Part shown: piece after piece, positions 32,394 to 40,809 of the stretch
How positions within the stretch are numbered: position 1 is the first letter of the stretch
Layout of the letters: every line of letters begins with the position of its first letter
Assembly: GCA_015075405.1 (NCBI GenBank)
Contig: JABTUK010000006.1
Span: forward strand, 62,001-126,000
Direction of reading: 5' to 3'
Length of the DNA stretch: 64,000 nt
DNA from: Anaerolineales bacterium
GTDB lineage: Bacteria; Chloroflexota; Anaerolineae; 4572-78; J111
Notes under the pieces: model-generated
Database searches by the model: none
What the model was told of the DNA's origin: nothing
What the model saw: the letters and a program-made list of their open reading frames with translations, nothing else
Made by a program: the position numbers and the translations under genes

Positions 32394-33650
32394 ATGGCTC
32401 AAACCCCTCTCCCGCCGCGGGTTATTTTATTGATGAGAGCGACAACCTACCGGGCGCGGCCTTTTTTGGAGGCCGCAGCCCGGCTGGGTATCGAAGTGGT
32501 CAAAGGAATTGACATGCCGCCCGAACTGGCCGAATACTGGCATGCCCCGTTGGGGTTGCAATTTGATCAGCCTGAGCAGGCAGTTGAAGCAATTGTTGAG
32601 TTTGCCCGCCGTAATCCTGTTCAGGCCATTCTGGCGGTAGACGACAGTGCAACGGTGCTGGCTGCTCTGGCTAGCGAGGCGCTCGGCCTGGCCTTTAATT
32701 CCAGCGAGGCAGCGTTGGCGGCTCGCAACAAATACCGTATGCGCCAGTTGTTGAGTGCTGCCGGTGTGCCTTGCCCCAACTTCCGCTTGTATGACATGGC
32801 TGATAACCCAACCCAGGTGGCCGCCGAGGTCGAATATCCCTGCGTGGTCAAGCCGCTGCTGCTCTCCGGCAGCCGGGGCGTCATCCGGGCCAACAACCCG
32901 GCGGAATTTGAAGCGGCCTTTCGCCGCCTGGGCCGGCTGCTGGCTTCGATGCAGCGGGTTCCCGGTTCAACCGGGATTCTGGTTGAGAATTTTATCCCCG
33001 GTTTTGAGGTGGCCCTGGAGGGGATGTTGGACCGAGGACAGTTAAAGGTGCTGGCCCTGTTTGATAAGCCCGACCCGCTCGACGGGCCGTTTTTTGAAGA
33101 GACGATTTATGTGACCCCTTCCCGTCTGCCTGTGTCTGTCCAAACAGAGATAGCGGACTGCGCGGCTCAGGCGGCGGCCGCGCTGGGTCTACGCCAGGGA
33201 CCCATTCACGCCGAACTGCGAGTCAACGAGACCGGGCCGTGGCTGGTCGAAGTGGCCGGACGCTCTATTGGCGGGTTGTGTTCACAGACATTGCGTTTCG
33301 GGCCGGATGTTTCATTGGAGGAGTTGATTTTGCGCCAGGCGGTGGGGCTGGAGATAGCGTCGTGGCGCGGCGACGAAGGGGCCAGGGGGGTCATGATGAT
33401 TCCCATTCCGGGGGCGGGGCTGCTTAAACGGGTGGATGGCGTTGAGGCGGCCCGGCAAGTGCCGGGGATTGAGTCGGTGGAGATTACGGCTCAACTCTAT
33501 CAACCTCTCGTCCCGCTGCCCGAAGGGGAGAGTTACCTGGGCTTTATCTTTGCCAGGGCCAATGAGCCGGCTGAAGTCGAAGCTGCGCTGCGTCAGGCCC
33601 ACGCCCGGCTTCACTTTGAAGTCGAGATTATGTTGCCGGTGTTGCAGTGA
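32394..33650 (+). CDS. ATP-grasp ligase family protein
   Basis: 418 residues. N-terminal Rossmann-like part (VILLMRATTYRARPFLEAAARLG), then NKYRMRQLLSAAGVPCPNFRLY, the usual entry to an ATP-grasp domain. Further motifs are YPCVVKPLLLSGSRGVIRA (ATP-binding Lys and glycine loop), VENFIPGFEVALEG and HAELRVNETGPWLVEVAGRSIGG (Mg-binding Glu/Asn). It resembles the carbamoyl-phosphate-synthase/PurK-like ligases that join a carboxylate to an amine. Substrate unknown. The TGA stop belongs to a CAGTGATCAG repeat. Confidence 0.85.
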   Translation: MAQTPLPPRVILLMRATTYRARPFLEAAARLGIEVVKGIDMPPELAEYWHAPLGLQFDQPEQAVEAIVEFARRNPVQAILAVDDSATVLAALASEALGLAFNSSEAALAARNKYRMRQLLSAAGVPCPNFRLYDMADNPTQVAAEVEYPCVVKPLLLSGSRGVIRANNPAEFEAAFRRLGRLLASMQRVPGSTGILVENFIPGFEVALEGMLDRGQLKVLALFDKPDPLDGPFFEETIYVTPSRLPVSVQTEIADCAAQAAAALGLRQGPIHAELRVNETGPWLVEVAGRSIGGLCSQTLRFGPDVSLEELILRQAVGLEIASWRGDEGARGVMMIPIPGAGLLKRVDGVEAARQVPGIESVEITAQLYQPLVPLPEGESYLGFIFARANEPAEVEAALRQAHARLHFEVEIMLPVLQ

Positions 33651-33705
33651 TCAGTGGTCAGTGATCAGTAGTCAGTTTACTGATCACTGACCACTGATTA
33701 CTGAG
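33645..33705. repeat. Inverted pair of TCAGTGA / TCAGTAG arrays
   Basis: CAGTGATCAGTGGTCAGTG and the reverse units CACTGACCACTGATTACTG. It starts in the last codons of the ATP-grasp gene and ends at the stop of yggX, so it spans the whole convergent junction and could serve both genes as a terminator-like hairpin. Confidence 0.88.
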
Positions 33706-34014
33706 CTACTTCTTCCGCGCCGGCCCGCCGCCTTTGGCCCCAGGCTGGCCTTCGGGGGTCCAGCCTTCGGGCATCATCGCGCCCAGGCCGAAGAAAAATT
33801 CTTCCATTTGCTCTTTCAAAAACTCGCGGGCTTGCGGGTCGGCCAGCACCAGGCCGTAATGGTTAATCAACAGCACTTGCTGCTGAATCCACAGATCCCA
33901 GGCTTGCTGGGAAACGTTGTTAAAAATCTTTTCACCCAGTTCGCCGGGAAAGGGCGGTTTTTCCAGCCCCGGCAGTTCTCGGCCCAATTTGACACAGTTG
34001 ACCATGCGGGTCAT
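33706..34014 (-). CDS. yggX: YggX-type Fe(II)-trafficking / oxidative damage protection protein
   Basis: Start placed at ATG 34014, after AGGGAG; the frame extends upstream without support. 102 residues. MTRMVNCVKLGRELPGLEKPPFPGELG is the conserved N terminus with the single functional Cys, followed by NVSQQAWDLWIQQQVLLINHYGL and DPQAREFLKEQMEEFFFG. The family is associated with iron-sulfur cluster protection in the cytosol. A short Gly/Lys-rich tail (PGAKGGGPARKK) is extra compared with typical 90-residue proteins. Confidence 0.93.
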   Translation of the reverse strand: MTRMVNCVKLGRELPGLEKPPFPGELGEKIFNNVSQQAWDLWIQQQVLLINHYGLVLADPQAREFLKEQMEEFFFGLGAMMPEGWTPEGQPGAKGGGPARKK

Positions 34015-34107
34015 TGGTTTTTCTCCCTTGGCAGATAAGTTGTAAGCTAAATTGTACCTTGATAGCTGCCTCTGAGCAATTGTCAGGCCGGGGACGCTCG
34101 ACCTCAT

Positions 34108-34135
34108 CAAAAAACCCCTCTGAGGAGGGGCTTTT
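34108..34135 (-). terminator. Rho-independent terminator for the phosphoesterase gene
   Basis: On the minus strand, CCCCTC-TCAG... pairs as GAGGGG/CCCCTC stem (34115-34130) followed by a run of six T. It lies about 30 bases beyond the phosphoesterase stop. Confidence 0.75.
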
Positions 34136-34164
34136 GGTTCGACAGGGGCAGTGAAGCTCAAGCT

Positions 34165-34953
34165 TTACAAGCGGTGACCTTGACGCATCTCTTCGGTGTA
34201 AATCAGCTTATCACCTATCGGGCGGGCTGAGCGTAAGTTGTAGACCTGCACCTCGGCGGCGGGATGGCCCGCAGCAAAAAGCTGGTTGACCACTTTTTCG
34301 ATGTCATAAGCTACCCGGCGAAACTCAATTCGATAGTGACCACCCGGTCGGAGCTGAATCAAAACGTAGCTGGCGTGGGGGCAGCCATCAAAGGGCAGGC
34401 CCACACTGCCCACATTGACAATATGACGCCCCTCTAACATGCGATTAAGGGGTAGATGGGTATGGCCGCAGAGAATCAGGTTATAAGCCGAACTTTCCGG
34501 CAGCATCTGATACAGGTCAACATCGGGTGTATCAGGACGAATATTTTCTTCATCACTGCGAGGCGAACCGTGAACGGCCAGGATGGCGTGCTTCGGGCTA
34601 AAAAATAATAATTGCAGTCGGGGTAAATCGGCCAAAAATTGCAAATGGCTGGGGCTTAACTGGCTGGCTGTCCAGGGGAAACTGGCCAATACCTGGGCTT
34701 CCCAATTATATTTACCAGACTCGACCGGGTACTGTTTTTCTACCAAATAGCGGTCGGTATTACCCATAACATGAAAAATAGGTTCATAGTTGCGGAGGAT
34801 ATTGATAACCCCCACCGGGTCCGGGCCGAAAACTGCCAAATCCCCCAGGGAGATGATATAATCAGCGCCTCCTTGAGCGTTTAGGTCGTCCAGCACGGCC
34901 TGGAGGGCGACGCTGTTGCCATGAATATCAGCTAAAACAGCTAATGAAGTCAT
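34165..34953 (-). CDS. Calcineurin-like metallophosphoesterase (YfcE-type)
   Basis: 262 residues. LAVLADIHGNSVALQAVLDD (Asp-x-His), YIISLGDLAVFGPDP (GD motif), HVMGNTDRY (GN-D), AVHGSPRSDEENIRPD and LILCGHTHLPLNRML (GHTH) are the dimetal ligands of this family, in order. These enzymes hydrolyse phosphodiesters or phosphomonoesters, cytosolic. SD AAGAGG upstream. It is followed by its own terminator. Confidence 0.92.
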   Translation of the reverse strand: MTSLAVLADIHGNSVALQAVLDDLNAQGGADYIISLGDLAVFGPDPVGVINILRNYEPIFHVMGNTDRYLVEKQYPVESGKYNWEAQVLASFPWTASQLSPSHLQFLADLPRLQLLFFSPKHAILAVHGSPRSDEENIRPDTPDVDLYQMLPESSAYNLILCGHTHLPLNRMLEGRHIVNVGSVGLPFDGCPHASYVLIQLRPGGHYRIEFRRVAYDIEKVVNQLFAAGHPAAEVQVYNLRSARPIGDKLIYTEEMRQGHRL

Positions 34954-35092
34954 CCTATTTACCTCTTGAAATTTATTAAATTTGGTCGAATGGAAAGATT
35001 GCGGCCTATGGGGTTATATTACCACCATCAGCGCTGGAATATCAGCCTAAAAATTAGGGGTTTAAAGCGCTGTTTTGGAGAGAGAATCTGTT

Positions 35093-35995
35093 TTGATACG
35101 CATTATTTTTTTGGGGATGAGCGGCTCTTTTTCCCGTCGCCCGCTTGAAACTTTACTGGCAGGCGGGGTAGAGGTCAGCGCGGTCATCCTGCCCGCCGCT
35201 TCGTCCTCTCTTGACCCCTTGCCCCGGCGGGTCGAGCCGGCCCGGCCTGCCTTGTCGGCTTTGCCGGTAATTAACCCCTATCTTCATCCCAACCTCATTC
35301 ACCTGGCCTGGACGCAGGATATTCCGGTCTGGGAAATAGACTCTCTTTCCGACCCGCCAACACTGGCGCTGCTGGCCGCGCTCAAGCCTGATTTGATTGT
35401 GGTTGCTTGTTTTCCGTTTATTCTCCCGGCCGCAGTCCTTCAACTCCCGCATTATGGCTGTTTAAATCTTCATCCTTCACTGCTGCCGGCCTATCGCGGC
35501 CCAATACCGATTTTTTGGATGGCCCGCCAGGGAGAACGTCAGGCCGGGGTGACGCTGCATTTTATGAATGAAGGGCTGGATAGCGGCGATATTGTGGCGC
35601 AAACTGCCTTCGACTGGCCGGATGGCATCTCCGGGAGGGAGTTGGAACAGCGCTGTGCTGCCGAAGGGGGGGTGCTGCTGCTGGAGGCTGTTCGACAACT
35701 GGCCGAGACCGGTCAATTGCCAGGCCGCCCTCAACCCCGTGAAGGGAGTAGTTATTTTTCATGGCCCACAGACCAAGATTTAGTTATCCCCTCCGATTGG
35801 GAGGCTCGCCGGGCCTTCAACTTTGCGCGGGCGGCAGCAGAGGAGTGGCCGTTAGTGATTGCCGCAGGCGAGCAGCATTTCCCAGTGGGTCGGGCGCTGG
35901 GCTATGAGACTGATCTGATGTTGGATCAGCCTTATCGCTTTGAGGAGGGTGAGGTTTGGATTCAGTTTCGGCCAGGTGTTTTGAGGATTCAATAA
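35093..35995 (+). CDS. Formyltransferase family protein (Fmt-like)
   Basis: Start placed at TTG 35093 (MIRIIFLGMSGSF), preceded by GGAGAG at the right spacing; an upstream TTG at 35075 is less well supported. About 300 residues. GCLNLHPSLLPAYRGPIPIFW contains the Asn and His of the formyltransferase catalytic triad, and GLDSGDIVAQ the Asp. There is a C-terminal domain as in methionyl-tRNA formyltransferase, but the N-terminal fold has unusual inserts, so the substrate might be a sugar or nucleotide rather than Met-tRNA. Convergent with pfkA. Confidence 0.8.
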   Translation: MIRIIFLGMSGSFSRRPLETLLAGGVEVSAVILPAASSSLDPLPRRVEPARPALSALPVINPYLHPNLIHLAWTQDIPVWEIDSLSDPPTLALLAALKPDLIVVACFPFILPAAVLQLPHYGCLNLHPSLLPAYRGPIPIFWMARQGERQAGVTLHFMNEGLDSGDIVAQTAFDWPDGISGRELEQRCAAEGGVLLLEAVRQLAETGQLPGRPQPREGSSYFSWPTDQDLVIPSDWEARRAFNFARAAAEEWPLVIAAGEQHFPVGRALGYETDLMLDQPYRFEEGEVWIQFRPGVLRIQ

Positions 35996-35997
35996 TT

Positions 35998-36045
35998 GGA
36001 GTCCCAAAGCTTGCTTTGGGATTGGCAAAGCAAGCTTTGCACTCC
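35998..36045. repeat. Convergent-junction palindrome GGAGTCCCAAAGC / GCTTTGCACTCC
   Basis: Nested hairpins: CCCAAAGCTTGCTTTGGG and GCAAAGCAAGCTTTGC, bracketed by GGAGT and ACTCC. It fills the gap between two convergent genes, three or four bases from each stop. Confidence 0.85.
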
Positions 36046-36050
36046 ACTGT

Positions 36051-37157
36051 TTAATCTCCAAAACTGATACCCAACTCGCGGGCGGTGAGGATGGTGTCGC
36101 AGTCGAGAGGGACGGATTTCATGCGCCCGGCGACCATTTCCAGCGGCACGTAGCGCACAGTGGGCGGGTCGAGGGCGACCATAACCCCGGAGTATCCTTC
36201 GGCCAGGGCGCGCACGGCGGCTGCGCCAAAGCGGAGCGAGAGCAGCCGGTCAAAGGTGGTTGGCGTGCCGCCTCGCAGCAGGTGGCCCAAAACTACGGCC
36301 CGGCTTTCTTTGCCGGTCATTTCCTGGAGTTCAGCGGCCACTTTTTCGCCAATGCCGCCCAACCGTTCAGCCCGGCCAATTTCTCTGGCAATAACCGACA
36401 CGCTTCCTTCTTTAGGTTTAGCCCCTTCGGCCACCACCACGAGCGAAAAATCCAAACCGCGTCTGGCCCGATCCTCGATTTTGGCCGCGACTTTGGTCAA
36501 ATCGTAGGGGATTTCGGGGATCAAGATAGCGTCGGCGGTGCCGGAGACGCCGGCGTTCAGGGCAATCCAGCCGGCGTAGCGGCCCATCACCTCGATCACA
36601 ATGACCCGCCGGTGGGCCTGGGCGGTGGAGTGCAAACGGTCTATACATTCGGTGGCAAATGAAACGGCGGTGTCAAAGCCAAAGGTGATGACGGTTTGAT
36701 CGAGGTCATTATCAATGGTTTTGGGCACACCGACCACCCGCAAGCCTTTTTGGGCAAAGACATTGGCAATAGCCAGCGAGCCGTCACCGCCGATGGCAAT
36801 CAGGGCGTCAATCTGCTGCCGTTTGAAACCCTCCATAATTTCATCGGTGCGATCTTTTTCCACCAGTTGACCGGTTTCGGCCAGCGTGGGATAGCGCAGC
36901 GGATTGCCTCGATTGGTGGCGCCTAAAATGGTGCCGCCCAGGTGGGTAACGCCGCGCACACTGTCGCGGGTCAGGGAAATCAAGCCGCCTTCGGGGTACT
37001 GTTCGGCCAGAAACAGGCCGTTGTAACCCTCACGAATGCCCACAACCTCCCAGCCTCGGTTGAGCGCGGCCAGCACTGCCGCCCGGATGACCGCGTTCAG
37101 GCCGGGGGCGTCGCCGCCGCCGGTGTTGATCGCAATGCGTTTGATGGTTGGATTCAT
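36051..37157 (-). CDS. pfkA: 6-phosphofructokinase (ATP-type signature)
   Basis: 368 residues. It phosphorylates fructose 6-phosphate in glycolysis. Motifs: NTGGGDAPGLNAVIRA (N-terminal nucleotide loop), AIGGDGSLAIA (123-126; Gly after GGD suggests ATP rather than PPi), GVPKTIDNDLDQT (145-155, catalytic Asp) and EVMGRYAGWIAL. Length exceeds E. coli PfkA (320) and fits the longer clade of the family. An intergenic region of 239 bp follows upstream (37158-37396) with GTCGGCG-like words but no gene I can support. Confidence 0.95.
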   Translation of the reverse strand: MNPTIKRIAINTGGGDAPGLNAVIRAAVLAALNRGWEVVGIREGYNGLFLAEQYPEGGLISLTRDSVRGVTHLGGTILGATNRGNPLRYPTLAETGQLVEKDRTDEIMEGFKRQQIDALIAIGGDGSLAIANVFAQKGLRVVGVPKTIDNDLDQTVITFGFDTAVSFATECIDRLHSTAQAHRRVIVIEVMGRYAGWIALNAGVSGTADAILIPEIPYDLTKVAAKIEDRARRGLDFSLVVVAEGAKPKEGSVSVIAREIGRAERLGGIGEKVAAELQEMTGKESRAVVLGHLLRGGTPTTFDRLLSLRFGAAAVRALAEGYSGVMVALDPPTVRYVPLEMVAGRMKSVPLDCDTILTARELGISFGD

Positions 37158-37396
37158 TTTTTACCTCCCGCTTGCCTGGCCTGAGCTTCAGGGCCAGGAC
37201 TCCTAAAAAATAGACCGCCGACGGCCGACCCATTCGACAGGCTCAGGGCAGGCCGCTGACCGCCGAAAATTACCCGCAGGGAGTCTTCGGCTCTGCGACT
37301 CTGCTACATTGCTACATTTTCATCATCCGGGGGCGTGCCACAAGTTCGGGAACACTTTTATAGTTCATTCTAGCATGGGTCGGCAGGGGGGTCGAA

Positions 37397-40300
37397 TCAA
37401 GGAGCCAAGGAGAGGGTCGTCAGTTCGATGGCGTTGTCGGGCTGCGGCTGGCCGTTGATAGTCACTGGCAGACGTTGACCTGTGACGGGATCGTACATGC
37501 CGACCAGCAGGCGGTACTCGCCGCGGGGAGCGTCGTCGGGGAGGGTCAGGGTGTAGCGGTCAACTACGCTGTCTTGTTCGGCCCAGGCAGTGGTGGGGTA
37601 GCGACCAGCTTGAGGCGGATTGTCCCACTGCGCCCAAACCTGGCCATCCGGGCCGATGAGTTGGGTGAAGACTGTGTAATCGGTGGGGAGCGGGGCGGTG
37701 GAGTGCCAGTAGAGGGCAAGTAGGACCGGAGACCGGAGACCGGAGACCGGGGATGAAGTAAGATCGTAGCCGACAAGATGCAAGGCGCTGCCGAGTTGGG
37801 CGGAGAAGGGGTGGGGGGGAGGGGCGCCGTCGGCGGGGTCGAGCAGGCGGAAGGTGAGGGGGTAGAGGTTATTGCCCAGATTGGTTTCATTATCGGTCAG
37901 AGGTAAATATTCGTAGCCATCCGGTAGATTTTTGTCCTGACGCAGTAAACTGATTTCCAGGCGATAAAGGCCGGGAGGCGCATCCGGTTTCAGGTGGAGC
38001 GGGTAAGTTTCTTCGACAACTTCGGTGGGAACCCACAGGACGTTGGGGTAACGGTCGCCCAGGGTGGCCAGGTGTTCTGCGCCGACCTGGAAATCTTTGT
38101 CGAGTAGTTTGAGCGCGACGATCAGCGGGTCGGCCATCCAGCGGCGGGCCTGCCAGCGGAGAGTGAGGGGAAGGGTTGGAAGGTTGGAAGGTTGGAAGGT
38201 TGGAGGGTTGGAGGTTGGAAGGTTGGAGGGTTGGAGGGTTGGAAGGTTGATGGGCGGTTGGCCAGGAAATTCCAGTGAGAGCGGGGCCAGGGTGTGGCTG
38301 AAGGTGAGGGTGGAAGTGATGGGAGCGAAGGCGCGCTGGCGCAGGTCCAGGGAGAGAGTCAGGTCTGGCGGGGCGTCAGGGTGGTCGGGAAAGTAGGGGC
38401 CGGGAAGCAAAGTGGGACCGGCGATAAAGGTCGCCATTTGAGCGAAAGGTTCCGGGCTGTTGTCGCAGGGTAAAAATAGGGCTGTGTTCAAGGCCGGCAG
38501 AGACGACCATTCTGCAAATGCGCCGGTAGCCTGGCGGATAAAGCGGGGTGATTTGTTTTGGCCGGGATCGGTATAGTCGAGCCAGGTCAAGGCCTGGCCG
38601 AGGGAGATGGAAGTTGGCTGACTCAGCCGGCGATTGCCGTGCCAGACCTCGATGGTTTGGGGTAAGATGTTGGGCCGGGAGACATCGGCGCGAATGGCGA
38701 TGAGCGGCTGGGCAAAGGTTTGCTGCAATACGGGTGTTTCTGCTAACGTCGGCTCCGGCGAGTCGGCAGCCAGAGGCCAAACTTCAAGATGCAGGTAATA
38801 GCGTTGGTTCAAAACGCGGGCGCAGGTGGGGATGGGGATAAAGACGGTATCGGCCAGCGTGTCGCCGGGTTCCCAGGCGCGGGCCGGGTAGCGGCCCGCG
38901 GCAAAAGGGCCGGTCCAGCAGGCGACGGCTAAGTTGTTATCGTCCTGTAAACAAAGCGAGATGAGATAATCTTGTTGGGCTTCCTTTTCTGCACGCCAAT
39001 AGAGAGTGACAGGCAGGGCGTCGCCGGTAAAAACAGTGGCTGGGGTATTAAACCCGGCCAGGGCGAGTCCGTCGGCAAAGGGGAGATCATGGCGATAAGC
39101 AATGGGCAAATTGTCGGGTGGGGTAGTGGTAACAGGCAAGGTATCGTAGTGGGGAAGGCTGAAGGCTGAAGGCTGAAGGCTGAAGATGGCAGGGAGGAGG
39201 AAGAAGATAGAGGATAGAAGATAGAAGATAGAAGATGGAAGATGGTGTGGGGTTGGAAGAATTTTGAGAATGGGGGGGAGTAATCGGGTGGCAAGGAAGG
39301 AAAAAATCTTGAATCCAAAGTCTACACCCCGCAGGGCTGTCCAAAATCCAAAATGATATAGGCCGAGAGATATGAACAGGGCAATCACCGGCAGCGCCGG
39401 GTAAAGGTGGCGGCCCTGGCCGGTGTCAATGGTGGCGCTGAGAATGTAACGGGCCAGAACGACGGCGAGGAAGAGGGCGAAATGGAGGGAGAGGAGAAGC
39501 GTGAAGCGTGAAGCGTGGTGCGTGGTGCGTGAAACGGAAGACGTAAGATGCAACACGTGCCCTGTTATAGCGAGAAACAAAAATATTGTGAACAGTCCAT
39601 AAATCCATGCCGGGGCAAAAATCCGCATCCAGCCAAATTCAAACCAAAAAGAGCGGTAGAGCAAGCTGAACCATTCGGCCAGAGAGTAGGTGGCGGCAAC
39701 GGGTCGCACGGATTGGCCGGAGAGCAGGCCCACCAGCCCTTCGGTGATTTGCGGCTCGCCGAGGGAGGCGGCCAGGCCGGGGATAAAGCCCAACTCGCCG
39801 ATGCGGTTGAAGCGAAGCATAATGAAGCCAAACCAGGGTCCGGCGGTGAGAAGGAAGGCGGTGAAGAAGGGGAGGAGGGTGAGGCGTGAGGCGTGAGGCG
39901 TGAGGCGTGAGGCGTGAGGCGTGAGGCGTGAGGCGTGAGGCGTATCAATGGATTTTTGAGTGGGAATTGGCCGGTCTTCCGTCTCCAGCCTCCGGTCTGT
40001 TCGCGCTCTGCGGCTGGCAACCTGAGCTATGACCAGCGTAAAAATAACCTCTGGAATGAGGATCAGTGAGAAATATTTGGTGATCAGGGCCAGGCCGAAC
40101 AGCGCGCCAAAAAGGGCAAAAAGGCGGGGCGATGGGGCTGCGTTTTGCAGAATGATGACCTGAACCAGCAGTAACAGGGAAGTCAAAGCGAAGACCAGGT
40201 TGTCGTCGTTGATAACGGCGCTGCTGCCGACAAAACGAGGCAAAAAAGCCACAAAAGCGGCTGCGCCCAGGGCAATTATTTTGGGCTGTGGGTACAGGCG

Positions 40301-40786
40301 GTGGGCCAACGCATAAGTGGCGACGATTGTTACCCAGGCCAGCGGTAGCGAAAGAAAACGCACCCCATGCCAGGCCAGAATTTGCCCGCGCCAGGGCCAC
40401 TGCTCGTCGAGGGTGTGCAGGACATGGTTGAGGCCCAGGCCATCGCTGGGGATGAAGCGTTCGGGCCGGGCGTCAACCCGGCGGATGTCCGGCTGAGCCT
40501 GTTCGCCAACGAGGGCGATCGGCCAGGCCGTCAACCAGTAGTACAGCGGGGCCAGACCACCCTTGAACCCGGCTTCATCCCGTTCCGATGCGGTGAAGGG
40601 CGGGTGGCCGGTTCGGGCGACAAAGCGCAGGTATTGGTAATGGTCGGTTTCGTCGTCGGCTTCGCCGAGGGGCAGCATGATGGATTGGTAGAGGGTCAAG
40701 ATAGAGAATAGGAGCAGGATAAGGAGGAGGGGGGCGTGATGCGTGATGCGTGATGCGTGATGCGTGAAGGGGAGTGAATGAGACAT
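37397..40786 (-). CDS. Giant GT-C-type membrane glycosyltransferase-like protein with in-frame repeat insertions
   Basis: 1129 residues. About 12 membrane helices in the first half, with the acidic motif GEADDETDHYQYLRF in the first outer loop, typical of family-39/ArnT-like lipid-linked sugar transferases. The second half is extracytoplasmic and beta-rich, with modules reading VLLALYWHSTAPLPTDYTVF and GEYRLLVGMYDPVTGQRLPV. Several loops are encoded by short tandem repeats: TPHASRL x4 (about 282-303), SSIFYLL-type (about 514-544), NLPTFQPS-type (about 846-872), and HHASRITHHAP at the N terminus. The gene lies 23 bases after the next one on the same strand, so they are co-transcribed. Start at 40786 uncertain because it precedes a repeat. 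Confidence 0.8.
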   Translation of the reverse strand: MSHSLPFTHHASRITHHAPLLLILLLFSILTLYQSIMLPLGEADDETDHYQYLRFVARTGHPPFTASERDEAGFKGGLAPLYYWLTAWPIALVGEQAQPDIRRVDARPERFIPSDGLGLNHVLHTLDEQWPWRGQILAWHGVRFLSLPLAWVTIVATYALAHRLYPQPKIIALGAAAFVAFLPRFVGSSAVINDDNLVFALTSLLLLVQVIILQNAAPSPRLFALFGALFGLALITKYFSLILIPEVIFTLVIAQVASRRARTDRRLETEDRPIPTQKSIDTPHASRLTPHASRLTPHASRLTLLPFFTAFLLTAGPWFGFIMLRFNRIGELGFIPGLAASLGEPQITEGLVGLLSGQSVRPVAATYSLAEWFSLLYRSFWFEFGWMRIFAPAWIYGLFTIFLFLAITGHVLHLTSSVSRTTHHASRFTLLLSLHFALFLAVVLARYILSATIDTGQGRHLYPALPVIALFISLGLYHFGFWTALRGVDFGFKIFSFLATRLLPPILKILPTPHHLPSSIFYLLSSIFFLLPAIFSLQPSAFSLPHYDTLPVTTTPPDNLPIAYRHDLPFADGLALAGFNTPATVFTGDALPVTLYWRAEKEAQQDYLISLCLQDDNNLAVACWTGPFAAGRYPARAWEPGDTLADTVFIPIPTCARVLNQRYYLHLEVWPLAADSPEPTLAETPVLQQTFAQPLIAIRADVSRPNILPQTIEVWHGNRRLSQPTSISLGQALTWLDYTDPGQNKSPRFIRQATGAFAEWSSLPALNTALFLPCDNSPEPFAQMATFIAGPTLLPGPYFPDHPDAPPDLTLSLDLRQRAFAPITSTLTFSHTLAPLSLEFPGQPPINLPTLQPSNLPTSNPPTFQPSNLPTLPLTLRWQARRWMADPLIVALKLLDKDFQVGAEHLATLGDRYPNVLWVPTEVVEETYPLHLKPDAPPGLYRLEISLLRQDKNLPDGYEYLPLTDNETNLGNNLYPLTFRLLDPADGAPPPHPFSAQLGSALHLVGYDLTSSPVSGLRSPVLLALYWHSTAPLPTDYTVFTQLIGPDGQVWAQWDNPPQAGRYPTTAWAEQDSVVDRYTLTLPDDAPRGEYRLLVGMYDPVTGQRLPVTINGQPQPDNAIELTTLSLAP
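38171..38249. repeat. GGTTGGAA 8-bp array inside a glycosyltransferase gene
   Basis: About ten octamer units (GGTTGGAA, GGTTGGAG). Read on the minus strand they encode an octapeptide repeat of NLPTFQPS type, in frame. The same word recurs at 44868-44905 in another glycosyltransferase gene. Confidence 0.92.
39154..39245. repeat. GGCTGAA and GATAGAA 7-bp arrays inside a glycosyltransferase gene
   Basis: Four GGCTGAA units, then about five AGATAGA-type units. On the minus strand they encode SSIFYLL and LQPSAFS-type heptapeptides in frame. Confidence 0.92.
39879..39943. repeat. GTGAGGC 7-bp array (nine units) inside a glycosyltransferase gene
   Basis: Nine perfect GTGAGGC heptamers, 63 bp, a multiple of three, which keeps the frame. 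Minus-strand translation gives four repeats of TPHASRL. Related GTGATGC units lie at 40735-40767 and GTGAAGC/GTGGTGC units at 39497-39531 in the same gene. Confidence 0.95.
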
Positions 40787-40809
40787 ACTATATGCGACTC
40801 TTGACCCTG

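Noticed and set aside
39879..39943. CRISPR-like direct repeats
   Set aside because: Units are 7 bp without unique spacers, lie within a coding sequence, and no cas genes are found.
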